Shown: positions 6,947 through 13,933 of the stretch, piece after piece
How the letters are laid out: every line of letters starts with the position of its first letter
Numbering within the stretch: the first letter of the stretch is position 1
Assembly (NCBI GenBank): GCA_031280855.1
Contig: JAITGH010000201.1
Span: 1 to 21,383, forward strand
Reading direction: 5' to 3'
Length of the DNA: 21,383 nucleotides
Source: Oscillospiraceae bacterium
GTDB taxonomy: Bacteria; Bacillota; Clostridia; Oscillospirales; Oscillospiraceae
The notes under the pieces: generated by a model
What the model saw: only the letters and a program-made list of their open reading frames with translations
The model's database searches: none
Told to the model about the DNA's origin: nothing
Translations under genes and position numbers: made by a program

Positions 6947-8842
6947 CTATATCCCTAACGCCTTGCGTTTCGCTTCGATGCCGTCGATGATGTTCTTCAC
7001 GAGCTGCTCCGGATCCGTGTTGATGATGAAGCCGCCGCCGGTCAGCTTGCGGGTGCCCTCGGTGATCCACTCCATCATTTGGCTGGAGCCGTTAACCTGA
7101 GGCTCGATGCCAAGGTAAACGTCCAGTCCGGTAGAGACGACGTAGTTGGCGATCGAGACTGCTTTTTCTGACATCCACTCCGGCGCACAGCCGACGACGG
7201 GGATTTGGTCAAGGTTGATTCCCCAATCGCGGGCGATCCCGTTCGCCAGCAGCATCATGCGGCTGATGTCGACGCACGCGCCCATGTGCAGTACCGGCGG
7301 TATGTCCATCAGATCGCACACGCGGCGTAAGCCTGCGCCGCACTCGAACTTCGCCTCTTTCCGCATTAGTCCGGTCTTCGTGGCGAGCTGAGCCGCGCAA
7401 CCGGTCGCGACGACAAGTATGTCGTTCTTAAGCAGCGTCTTGATGATCTCATAATGCGAGAAGTCCGGGCGCACACGCGGGTTATTGCACCCGACGATCG
7501 CGACGGCTCCGCGCAGTACTCCCGCCTTAATCGCGTCGACGGCGGGGCGATAGCTGCCGATCTCGTCCACGTGGCTGTTCGTTATCGCGTCGAGGTGCTT
7601 GATGATTTGCTCGGTCGGATAGCCCACGACGGCGGTCTGCTTGGATTCGGGGATCCAGACTTTCGAGGTATCGCGGTACTCGAAGTTATCGATCGCTTGC
7701 TTGACAAGCAGTTTCGCTTGCTCGCTGGCGGTGCTCGGGTTGAATTCGACGTAATCCGCGCCCGGGATACGGGCAATGGGGGAGCTTGTAACGAACTTGG
7801 TATGGAAGCATTGCGCAAGTTGCGGCAACGCCGGGAAGATGCACTGGATATCGACGCACATCATCTCGACCGCGCCGGTGAGGATCGCGTTCTCCTGCTG
7901 GAGGAAGTTGCCGACCATACGCACGCCGTGCCGCATGGCGATCTCGTTCGCGGTACAGCAGAGTCCGACGACGTTGATCCCCTTGATGTTCTTGGACTTC
8001 GCGTAGTCGAGGATCTCTTTTGACTCGGCGGCGGTAACGATAGCCTCGGAGAATACGGGATCGTGCCCGTGCACGACGATGTTGACGAGGTCATTCTCGA
8101 GCACGCCGAGGTTACCCTCCGTCTCCCACACTGTCGGAGTGCCGAAGAGTATGTCGGTGATCTCGGTGCCGAGCATCGAGCCGCCCCAGCCGTGAGAGAG
8201 CGCGGTGCGCATACCCTGACGGATCAAAGCCTCCGGGTCGGCGGAGTTGCCCATGTGCGTCATGTGCAGAGATGTGACGACCTCACGGTCTATCGCTCGC
8301 GGCCATATGCCCTCGCGCCGCCAGATCGCCTGCTGTGACTCGATTGCGCGGCTTGGGAACCGCATCTCACCGAAGCTCTTGCCGAATTCCTCCAGACCCT
8401 TCTCCGCGACTTCGTGAGCGATCGAGTAGATATCGCGATTGTCAACCGCGACGTCCCACTCGCGAGCCAGCCGGATCAGCTTCTGCTCATCGCGAACGAT
8501 GTACGGACCCTCCGGCTTCGTCTCGTGCAGGACGTGCAGGATCTCACGCGCATGGTCGGAGTGCGAGGACGTACCGGCGCAGATCATGCGCAGGTAGTTA
8601 CGGGCGGCGATAGCGTGAGCGTCGGCTCCGCAGATACCCTTCGGAGCCTTCGGGGTGATGCGGCACGGACCCATCGAGCAGTTTTTGCAGCAGATTCCGC
8701 CTTCGCCGAACTTACAGTGGTTCTTTTGAGCCTCTGCGCGTTGCTGCCAAGTGTCCGCGCACAGCTCGCACGCACGTTCGTACAGTTTCGTGGTGTCGGC
8801 CTCAAGCTCCTCGACAGTGGTGAATTTCTTAACGTCAGCCAT
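6947..8842 (-). CDS. acsA: Ni-Fe carbon monoxide dehydrogenase catalytic subunit
   Basis: This 631-residue homodimeric CODH interconverts CO2 and CO and feeds CO to ACS. D-cluster ligands are C43 and C51, and B-cluster ligands are C52, C55, C60 and C71. The last B-cluster gap is 10 residues, 3 shorter than I recall for CooS and Moorella AcsA. The C-cluster set is complete: H260 in HGHDP, C295 (GLCCTANE), C334, C452 (GCNNPR), C482 (GCAAQ) and C523 (GACVDISR). The acid-base Lys is K560 in MSEKAV. Its length is nearer to CooS than to the 674-residue Moorella AcsA, but its operon with acsB makes it the CODH of the CODH/ACS complex. The start is ATG 8842, with AAGGAG at 8852-8857, 9 nt upstream. 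It is first in the operon and has its own promoter. Confidence 0.97.
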   Translation of the reverse strand: MADVKKFTTVEELEADTTKLYERACELCADTWQQRAEAQKNHCKFGEGGICCKNCSMGPCRITPKAPKGICGADAHAIAARNYLRMICAGTSSHSDHAREILHVLHETKPEGPYIVRDEQKLIRLAREWDVAVDNRDIYSIAHEVAEKGLEEFGKSFGEMRFPSRAIESQQAIWRREGIWPRAIDREVVTSLHMTHMGNSADPEALIRQGMRTALSHGWGGSMLGTEITDILFGTPTVWETEGNLGVLENDLVNIVVHGHDPVFSEAIVTAAESKEILDYAKSKNIKGINVVGLCCTANEIAMRHGVRMVGNFLQQENAILTGAVEMMCVDIQCIFPALPQLAQCFHTKFVTSSPIARIPGADYVEFNPSTASEQAKLLVKQAIDNFEYRDTSKVWIPESKQTAVVGYPTEQIIKHLDAITNSHVDEIGSYRPAVDAIKAGVLRGAVAIVGCNNPRVRPDFSHYEIIKTLLKNDILVVATGCAAQLATKTGLMRKEAKFECGAGLRRVCDLMDIPPVLHMGACVDISRMMLLANGIARDWGINLDQIPVVGCAPEWMSEKAVSIANYVVSTGLDVYLGIEPQVNGSSQMMEWITEGTRKLTGGGFIINTDPEQLVKNIIDGIEAKRKALGI

Positions 8843-8900
8843 ATGTCGAATCTCCTTCTATTGTTCATTGGTAGTATGATCTCGTATATCACGTACCGCT

Positions 8901-8929
8901 ATTATACCACACTCTCTCCGATTTATCAA
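8901..8929 (-). promoter_or_regulatory. promoter of the acs operon
   Basis: Read on the minus strand: a -35 of TTGATA (8929-8924), a 17-nt spacer and a -10 of TATAAT (8906-8901) preceded by TGG, which is an extended -10. Transcription would start near 8894 and leave a leader of about 50 nt before the acsA start, with the AAGGAG site in it. No terminator or riboswitch fits in this leader, so any control should act at initiation. Confidence 0.8.
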
Positions 8930-9116
8930 TAACCCATATGCATACAAACCTCATTTTTGTTACAACTGACGAAATATCGACTGAAATATCCCCCCATCTG
9001 GGTTATAGTGACCAAAGTCGTATGTGAGAATTGACCAAAATGACGAGTTTCACGTCGTTCTGAATGGTTGTTTTCGTCAATAGTAACATTTTTCGGACGA
9101 AATGTAAAAAACGGAC
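8930..9116. other. divergent intergenic region with inverted and direct short repeats
   Basis: No gene is seen in the 346 bp between acsA and the next plus-strand gene. The region is AT-rich compared with its surroundings. It holds an 8-bp inverted repeat, ATAACCCA at 8929-8936 and TGGGTTAT at 8999-9006; the left half abuts the acs -35 box. It also has two GAAATATC copies 12 bp apart (8971, 8983) and two TGACCAAA copies 23 bp apart (9009, 9032). These are plausible regulator sites for the acs promoter, but no known consensus is recognised. Confidence 0.4.
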
Positions 9117-9145
9117 TTGCGTTTCCCGCGATTATGTGTTATAAT
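9117..9145 (+). promoter_or_regulatory. promoter for the peptidase-to-glgD gene train
   Basis: TTGCGT (9117-9122), a 17-nt spacer and TATAAT (9140-9145), with TGT just before the -10 (extended -10). The predicted start of transcription near 9152 lies 37 nt before the GTG start of the first gene. It also shows that the frame reaching upstream to 9117 cannot be entirely coding. Confidence 0.75.
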
Positions 9146-9188
9146 GGGTGAGGTCAATCGCAACTATTCGGACTCGGAGGGCTATAAC

Positions 9189-9959
9189 GTGGAGCTTGAG
9201 CTCATCAGCGCTATCATGCAACAACAGACGTCAAACCGGAGCGGCGGCGTGCCGATGTCCATGTTCAGCGTCGGATCCGGAGGGAGCTCCGGCGAGTTCT
9301 CCTTGCTGATGTCCGCGATGCTGTACCGGGCGTCGGAGCAATCCGCAGGGACGGGAGCGAACGCGGCCGCGCTGTACTCCGCGCTTGGCGGCGACGCGTT
9401 CAATCCCGCGTTTGCGACGCTTACCGGATACGGCGGCGCTCAGGCGCCGATCGCGGCTCCGGCGTTCGACCAGTCGCGCTACCCGCTGGAGACGTGGGTG
9501 CGATGCTCGCCTACGATTACCGGTTCCGCCGCAGCGAGATCGCCGGAGTTACTGCAAGCGGTGATCGAGCAGTTCCGCGTGACTACGAACAAGCGGTACG
9601 AGCCCGGTCGCAACGGCTACACGTACTGCAACATCTACGTGCTGGACGTAATGCACGCGCTGGGCGTAGAGCTTCCGCAGCTTAAGGCGGCGGCGATGGA
9701 GAAGTGGCTGGAGTCCGACGCGGGTCGCATCGCCGGGTGGCGGGAGGTCGACGCGGCGACCGCGCAGGCGTACGCGAACTCCGGACGTCCCGCGATGACC
9801 TCGATGGGCGGCAACAGTCACGTGCAGGTCGTCGTGCCGGAGCGCGACGGCGAGTTCAACGCAGTGCGCGGAGTCGCAATCTCGCAAGCGGGAGCCGTCA
9901 CGCACGATTACACGCACCAAGTGCGGATCCCCTCGCTGCGCTACTGGGTGCACGACTAG
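9189..9959 (+). CDS. putative papain-fold cysteine peptidase / cell-wall amidase-like protein
   Basis: 256 residues if started at GTG 9189, which has GGAGG at 9176-9180, 8 nt upstream. The first 100 residues are low in charge and rich in Ser, Gly, Ala and Met (MELELISAIMQQQ), with no signal peptide. The C-terminal part from about residue 130 looks like a compact enzyme domain: C147 sits at the head of a helix (GYTYCNIYVLDVMHALGV) and H211 opens a strand (SHVQVVVPE). That Cys-helix and His-strand order is the pattern of CHAP and NlpC/P60 peptidoglycan hydrolases and other papain-fold enzymes. I cannot name a family with certainty, and substrate and location are unknown. Its TAG is followed at once by the ATG of the J-domain gene, so the two are translated in tandem. 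Confidence 0.7.
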   Translation: MELELISAIMQQQTSNRSGGVPMSMFSVGSGGSSGEFSLLMSAMLYRASEQSAGTGANAAALYSALGGDAFNPAFATLTGYGGAQAPIAAPAFDQSRYPLETWVRCSPTITGSAAARSPELLQAVIEQFRVTTNKRYEPGRNGYTYCNIYVLDVMHALGVELPQLKAAAMEKWLESDAGRIAGWREVDAATAQAYANSGRPAMTSMGGNSHVQVVVPERDGEFNAVRGVAISQAGAVTHDYTHQVRIPSLRYWVHD

Positions 9960-10994
9960 ATGCAGACTCGGGAGTTTTACCAAGTGCTCGGGCTGCCCGA
10001 CGGCTCGACGGCGGACGAGGTTATCGCGGCGTACCGTCGGCTTGCCAAGATCTATCACCCCGACTTGAACCCGGGCAATGTGCGAGCGGAGACGAAGATG
10101 AAGCACATCAACGAGGCTTACGCCGCGCTGGCAAGCTCCGCGCTGACCACGCGTGTGAGTTCTGCCTCACACGCGGGCTCGAACGCTCACATTGCCGCAG
10201 AGGTCATCTCCGACTACTTCGACGCGATTCGGCTTGGCGACCACGCCACAGCGTACTCCTACGTCAGCGAGTTCGACAAGCGGTATGTCACGATCCAAAG
10301 CTTCAAAGAGTGGCGCGAGAGCGTCACGCGCCTGTTCCGAATCCGCTCGTTCCGCGTCGCCGGAGTCGACGACGCGCCGAACGTCACGCTTCGCCGAGGG
10401 CTGGACGCAACCGGGAAGCGCGTCATCGTCAGCATATCAGAGCAGAACTGTCAAACGGGCGAGCTTGACAGGTTCCACGCTACCAAATATTGCATCCTTG
10501 AAGGCTCCGAGTGGCGGGTGCTGCTCGGCTATCGCGACCTTAACGAGATTGCGCGGGTCTTCGAGAACCTATCCGCGAAGTACGAAACCAACGACATGCA
10601 ACAGAACTGGGACGAGTATTGCGAGACGCACTGCCGTGCGCTGGGAATCCTTAGCAAGACGGGGCTGATTCGCGAATCGTCGAAGGAGATCTATCGTGCG
10701 AAGCGGTTGAAGATTCCGCTGTTCGCGGCGGTATTCAGGCTCTCGGTCACGGCGGACTCTGACGAGCGCGTACTGCGTAAAGCGTCCGAGTCAATCCGGC
10801 GGTCGATCCGAACGACGGATATATGCGCGTACCTTGGCGGCGGAGCGTTCGCGGTGCTCTACTGCGGGTTGCGGAAGCGAAGTGCGGCGAGCGTTACTGC
10901 TCGGCTGCGTTCAAGGCTCGAGCACATCGTACCCGCCGCATGTGGGTTCGAGCAAATCTCCGACAGTTTAGAACCGTTTTTGAGTAGACAGTAG
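9960..10994 (+). CDS. J-domain protein with NTF2-like middle and degenerate GGDEF-like C-terminus
   Basis: 344 residues. Residues 4-60 are a DnaJ domain with intact HPD at 33-35, so it should stimulate a DnaK-type Hsp70. Residues about 65-190 (YFDAIRLGDHATAYSYVSEF onward, ending VLLGYRDL) resemble an NTF2/SnoaL-like fold. The C-terminal 100 residues match the second half of a GGDEF domain: helices, then Y291-L-G293-G-G-A-F297-AVLY in place of RxGG(D/E)EF. The substrate- and metal-binding DxDxFKxxND stretch is missing. It should therefore not make cyclic di-GMP and may be a binding or protein-interaction module. No Gly/Phe linker or zinc domain is present, so it is not a general DnaJ. It starts directly after the preceding stop (zero gap) with a weak SD, so coupled translation is likely. 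The domain calls for the middle and C-terminus are by eye. Confidence 0.8.
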   Translation: MQTREFYQVLGLPDGSTADEVIAAYRRLAKIYHPDLNPGNVRAETKMKHINEAYAALASSALTTRVSSASHAGSNAHIAAEVISDYFDAIRLGDHATAYSYVSEFDKRYVTIQSFKEWRESVTRLFRIRSFRVAGVDDAPNVTLRRGLDATGKRVIVSISEQNCQTGELDRFHATKYCILEGSEWRVLLGYRDLNEIARVFENLSAKYETNDMQQNWDEYCETHCRALGILSKTGLIRESSKEIYRAKRLKIPLFAAVFRLSVTADSDERVLRKASESIRRSIRTTDICAYLGGGAFAVLYCGLRKRSAASVTARLRSRLEHIVPAACGFEQISDSLEPFLSRQ

Positions 10995-11002
10995 GCAGAG
11001 AC

Positions 11003-11039
11003 CGGGAAGCATGGCGTTGCAGCGATCGCCCGATTCCCG
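11003..11039 (+). terminator. imperfect hairpin ahead of carD (weak attenuator candidate)
   Basis: CGGGAA (11003-11008) pairs with TTCCCG (11034-11039), and inside it GGCG (11013-11016) pairs with CGCC (11027-11030). It lies between the J-domain gene and carD and is followed by an A-rich AGAAAATTT stretch rather than a T-tract. It may act as an mRNA processing or partial termination point. Confidence 0.25.
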
Positions 11040-11060
11040 AGAAAATTTGGAGGTGGGAAC

Positions 11061-11546
11061 GTGACAATGTATTCAATCGGCGATACCGTCGTGCATCCGA
11101 TGCACGGCGCAGGGGTGATCGACGGAGTGGAGGAACGCCGAGTTAGCGGCGTCGTCTCGACTTACTACGTGTTCCGCGTCCCGCTGAGCGGTATGCGCCT
11201 GATGATCCCAACCGAGGGTTGCGGCGCGGTGGGAGTGCGTCCGCTGATCTGCGAACGCGAAGCGGACGAGTTGCTCGCCGCATTGCCCTCCGTCGTCTGC
11301 GACTGTACGGCGAATTGGAACCGACGCTACCGCGAGAACCTCGAGCACCTCAAAAGCGGGAACTTGCTATCCGTCGCGATCGTCATCAAGGGTTTGCTTG
11401 CCCGCGACAGTTCCAAGGGGTTAAGCTCCGGTGAGCGCGACATACTCCGGCTTGCGAAGCAGATCCTGATCTCCGAACTCGCACTGTCTAAGAACTCCAC
11501 GTATGAAGAGATCGAGGAACGCGTCACCGATTGCCTGCGAAGCTGA
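11061..11546 (+). CDS. CarD/CdnL-family transcription regulator
   Basis: 161 residues. The N-terminal 65 residues form the CarD/CdnL/TRCF RNA-polymerase-interaction domain, with the typical opening YSIGDTVVHPMHGAGVIDGVEE and then the YYVFRVPLSGMRLMIP strand pair. The helical C-terminal half would contact promoter DNA near the -10 element. Proteins of this family bind the RNAP beta subunit and stabilise open complexes; they are cytoplasmic. The start is GTG 11061, because GGAGG (11049-11053) lies 7 nt upstream; ATG 11067 is the alternative and would shift the spacing to 13. The gene sits 15 nt before ispD, a neighbourhood common in Bacillota. No separate promoter is evident in the 66-bp gap before it. 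Confidence 0.93.
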   Translation: MTMYSIGDTVVHPMHGAGVIDGVEERRVSGVVSTYYVFRVPLSGMRLMIPTEGCGAVGVRPLICEREADELLAALPSVVCDCTANWNRRYRENLEHLKSGNLLSVAIVIKGLLARDSSKGLSSGERDILRLAKQILISELALSKNSTYEEIEERVTDCLRS

Positions 11547-11561
11547 TAAGGGACTTGCACG

Positions 11562-12272
11562 ATGGCGAAGAAAGAGTATGAGGTCAGCGCGAAGTGGGTC
11601 TCCGCGCTCATCGTTGCCGCCGGGGAGAGCACTCGCATGGGCGGCGTTGACAAGCTGATGTCGGCAATTGGGGGTGTACCGCTGATTGCGCGAACGATAC
11701 TCGCGTTTGAAACGTGCGACTTGATTCGAGAGATCGTCGTCGTGACGAAGCGCGTCGGGGAGGTCGCTGATCTTGTGCATCGGATGGGGTGCGATAAGAT
11801 TGCGCAGATCGTAATCGGCGGTGAGACTCGCAGCGAGAGCGTTCGGCGCGGACTGCAAGAGTTGAGCGGCAAAGCGGACTATGTCGCGATCCACGATGGG
11901 GCGCGACCTCTGGTTACGGCGAAGCTCATTGCGGAGGTCGCGCTTGCCGCGACGCTGAACGGAGCCGCGATCGCCGCCGCGCCTGTTACCGATACCGTCA
12001 AGCATGTCATGCGCGGCGCGATCAAGCGCACGGTGCCGCGTAAGACGCTCTACGCCGCCCAGACTCCGCAAGTGTTCGACGTCGGGCTGATCAAGGCGGC
12101 GCATCAGAACGCGCTTGACAAGAAGCTGACGCTGACCGACGACGCGGAAGCGGTCGAGGCGATCGGCGGGCTAGTGCGAATCGTCGAGTGCTCCCACCCG
12201 AACATCAAGGTCACGTTCCCGCAGGATCTGCTGATGGTGAACGCGTACCTCGAGCTTGAGGGCTTGGCGTGA
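11562..12272 (+). CDS. ispD: 2-C-methyl-D-erythritol 4-phosphate cytidylyltransferase
   Basis: 236 residues, the usual IspD length. It couples CTP and methylerythritol 4-phosphate in the MEP route to isoprenoids. Family motifs in order: the nucleotide-binding loop AAGESTRMG at 19-27 with K31; GGETRSESV at 87-95; DGARPLV at 112-118; the Thr-rich APVTDTVK; TPQVF at 168-172; and LTDDAEAVE. The start is ATG 11562 with GGGA about 10 nt upstream; the first ten residues (MAKKEYEVSA) are an extra polar tail. Its TGA overlaps the ATG of ispF (TGATG), so the two enzymes are made together. IspE, the step between them, is not in the window. Confidence 0.96.
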   Translation: MAKKEYEVSAKWVSALIVAAGESTRMGGVDKLMSAIGGVPLIARTILAFETCDLIREIVVVTKRVGEVADLVHRMGCDKIAQIVIGGETRSESVRRGLQELSGKADYVAIHDGARPLVTAKLIAEVALAATLNGAAIAAAPVTDTVKHVMRGAIKRTVPRKTLYAAQTPQVFDVGLIKAAHQNALDKKLTLTDDAEAVEAIGGLVRIVECSHPNIKVTFPQDLLMVNAYLELEGLA

Positions 12273-12754
12273 TGGTGCGAATCGGGCACGGCTATGACGC
12301 GCATCGTCTGGTTGAGGGTCGTCGGTTGGTATTGTGCGGGGTTGAGGTTCCGCACAGTTGCGGACTGATCGGGCACTCGGACGCGGACGTAGCCGCTCAC
12401 GCGGTTGCGGACGCGCTGTTGGGAGCGCTCGCGCTCGGCGATATTGGGCAGCACTTCCCGCCGGACGACCCGGCGTACGAGGGCGCGGACTCGCTGGAGC
12501 TATTGCGTCAAGTCTTCGGGCTTGTCGGCGCTCGAGGCTACGAACTTGGCAACGCGGACGTTACGATCGTCGCGGAGTCGCCTAAGCTTGCGCCGCACAT
12601 CGGGCGCATGAGGGCGAATCTCGCGATCGCGCTCAGTTGCGGCGTTGACCGCATAAGCGTCAAAGCGACGACGGAGGAGCGCATGGGGTTCACCGGATCG
12701 CGTGAGGGTATCTGCGCTCACGCCGTCGTATTGCTAACTAAGCGAGCGGATTAA
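12272..12754 (+). CDS. ispF: 2-C-methyl-D-erythritol 2,4-cyclodiphosphate synthase
   Basis: 160 residues, normal for IspF, a trimeric Zn enzyme of the MEP pathway that cyclises CDP-methylerythritol 2-phosphate with loss of CMP. Zn ligands are D9 and H11 (GHGYDAHRL) and H43. The GHSDADV motif spans 34-40, DIGQHFP follows near 57-63, and the CMP-binding KATTEERMGFTG lies near the end. The start is placed at ATG 12272, inside the TGATG overlap with ispD; GTG 12269 and GTG 12275 are also in frame and would change the N-terminus by only one residue. The rest of the pathway is elsewhere. Confidence 0.96.
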   Translation: MVRIGHGYDAHRLVEGRRLVLCGVEVPHSCGLIGHSDADVAAHAVADALLGALALGDIGQHFPPDDPAYEGADSLELLRQVFGLVGARGYELGNADVTIVAESPKLAPHIGRMRANLAIALSCGVDRISVKATTEERMGFTGSREGICAHAVVLLTKRAD

Positions 12755-12792
12755 AGTTAACGGAAAGTTTATAAATGGAACGGAGGTCTGCC

Positions 12793-13362
12793 GTGAATAT
12801 ACAAAACTCGCGATTCGTAACGTCGGCGGCGAGTCCCGGCGCGTTCATTCGTGACGGTAAGCCGCAGCTTGTCTTCGCGGGGCGGTCGAACGTCGGGAAA
12901 AGCTCCGTGATCAATCGGCTGGTGAACATGCGCGGATTCGCGAAGGTAAGCGGGACGCCCGGTAAGACGGCGCACGTGAACTATTTCCTGCTGGACGACG
13001 GCGCGTACCTTGCGGACTTGCCGGGCTACGGCTATGCGAAAGTCTCCGACGCGGAGCGCAGACGCTGGGGCGAGCTTATGGAGGCGTACTTCGACTCCGG
13101 GCTGGTGACCGCCGGATTCCTGATCGTGGACTCTCGCCATAAGCCGACCGCCGACGACGTAACGATGGCGGGATGGTTCGCGGGAACCGGTACGCCCGTC
13201 GTCGTCGTCGCGAATAAGCTTGATAAATTGAAGAAGTCGGAGGTCGAGCCGAACCTCGCTCGAATCGCCGACACGTTAGGCGTTGCGGACGTACTGCCGT
13301 TCTCTGCAGAGACCGGGTTGAACCGTGACGCGCTGGTGAATCGCCTTGCAGGATTTTTTTAG
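12793..13362 (+). CDS. engB: ribosome-biogenesis GTPase EngB (YsxC/YihA)
   Basis: 189 residues from GTG 12793, chosen because GGAGG (12782-12786) lies 6 nt upstream and the resulting MNIQNSRFVTSA matches the family opening. An in-frame ATG at 12775 lies before this SD. GTPase motifs: G1 GRSNVGKSS (30-38), G2 with T55 in SGTPGKT, G3 DLPGYGYA (75-82), G4 NKLD (141-144), G5 SAE (171-173). EngB assists late assembly of the large ribosomal subunit. The last codons and stop are GGA TTT TTT TAG, a run of seven T, and the next gene overlaps them by 17 nt in the +1 frame. In many Bacillota the gene sits beside lonA and clpX; here it lies between ispF and an M50 protease. Confidence 0.96.
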   Translation: MNIQNSRFVTSAASPGAFIRDGKPQLVFAGRSNVGKSSVINRLVNMRGFAKVSGTPGKTAHVNYFLLDDGAYLADLPGYGYAKVSDAERRRWGELMEAYFDSGLVTAGFLIVDSRHKPTADDVTMAGWFAGTGTPVVVVANKLDKLKKSEVEPNLARIADTLGVADVLPFSAETGLNRDALVNRLAGFF

Positions 13363-13933
13363 AAACCTTGACTATAGTTTCCCGCTGGAGCTATTGTGGC
13401 GGCTGATTCCGGTGGTGATCTGCCTGACGGTGCACGAGTTCAGCCACGCGCTTGCCGCGCTGAAACTGGGCGACGAGACGGTGCGCACGGACGGTCGCGT
13501 TTCGCTGAACCCGCTTCGGCACATCGACTGGATCGGACTGGCGGTACTCGCGTTCGCGGGATTCGGGTGGGGACGCCCGGTGCAGGTGCGGCTGTCAAGC
13601 CTTCGCAATCCGCGCCGCGATATGGCTCTGATCGCGCTGGCGGGTCCCGTCTCGAACTTCATACTCGCGGGACTGCTGTGGTTCGTATACAAGCAAACGA
13701 GCTTCTCTCCATGGCCGAGCCGGAATCTGATAGAAAACACCATGCGGCTCAGCGTCGGACTGGGGCTGTTCAACATGATCCCGATCCCGCCGCTGGACGG
13801 CAGCAAAGTGCTGTTCGCATTGCTGCCGGAGCGAATCTACCTCAAGATCTTACGGTACGAGCGTTACGGCTACATCATTCTTATCATCGGATTGTTTCTA
13901 TGGAACTACCTACCTTCCGTCTGGCGGAGATAA
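13346..13933 (+). CDS. M50 (site-2-type) integral membrane metalloprotease
   Basis: 195 residues. The first membrane segment carries the Zn motif H30-E31-FSH34. GRVSLNPLRHID follows at 50-61, then GFGWGRPVQV, the ALAGPVSNFILAGLLWF segment, and the third-ligand motif PPLDGSK with D151. At least four hydrophobic segments are visible, the last one ending YGYIILIIGLFLWNYL. It belongs to the short M50 group (SpoIVFB/Rv-like minimal core without PDZ) that is often found next to scpA-scpB in Bacillota. The substrate is unknown. The only start that keeps the first membrane segment is TTG 13346, inside the end of engB and without a clear SD. This implies coupled re-initiation or a shift on the T7 run. 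Its end overlaps scpA by 34 nt. Confidence 0.9.
   Translation: MQDFFRNLDYSFPLELLWRLIPVVICLTVHEFSHALAALKLGDETVRTDGRVSLNPLRHIDWIGLAVLAFAGFGWGRPVQVRLSSLRNPRRDMALIALAGPVSNFILAGLLWFVYKQTSFSPWPSRNLIENTMRLSVGLGLFNMIPIPPLDGSKVLFALLPERIYLKILRYERYGYIILIIGLFLWNYLPSVWRR

Noticed and set aside
9117..9188. Upstream start of the cysteine-peptidase-like gene
   Set aside because: The 24 extra codons cover a consensus promoter (TTGCGT-17-TATAAT); GTG 9189 has GGAGG at the right distance.
13396..13899. Long N-terminal extension of ScpA
   Set aside because: It runs through the M50 protease gene in another frame; ScpA homology begins at ATG 13900.
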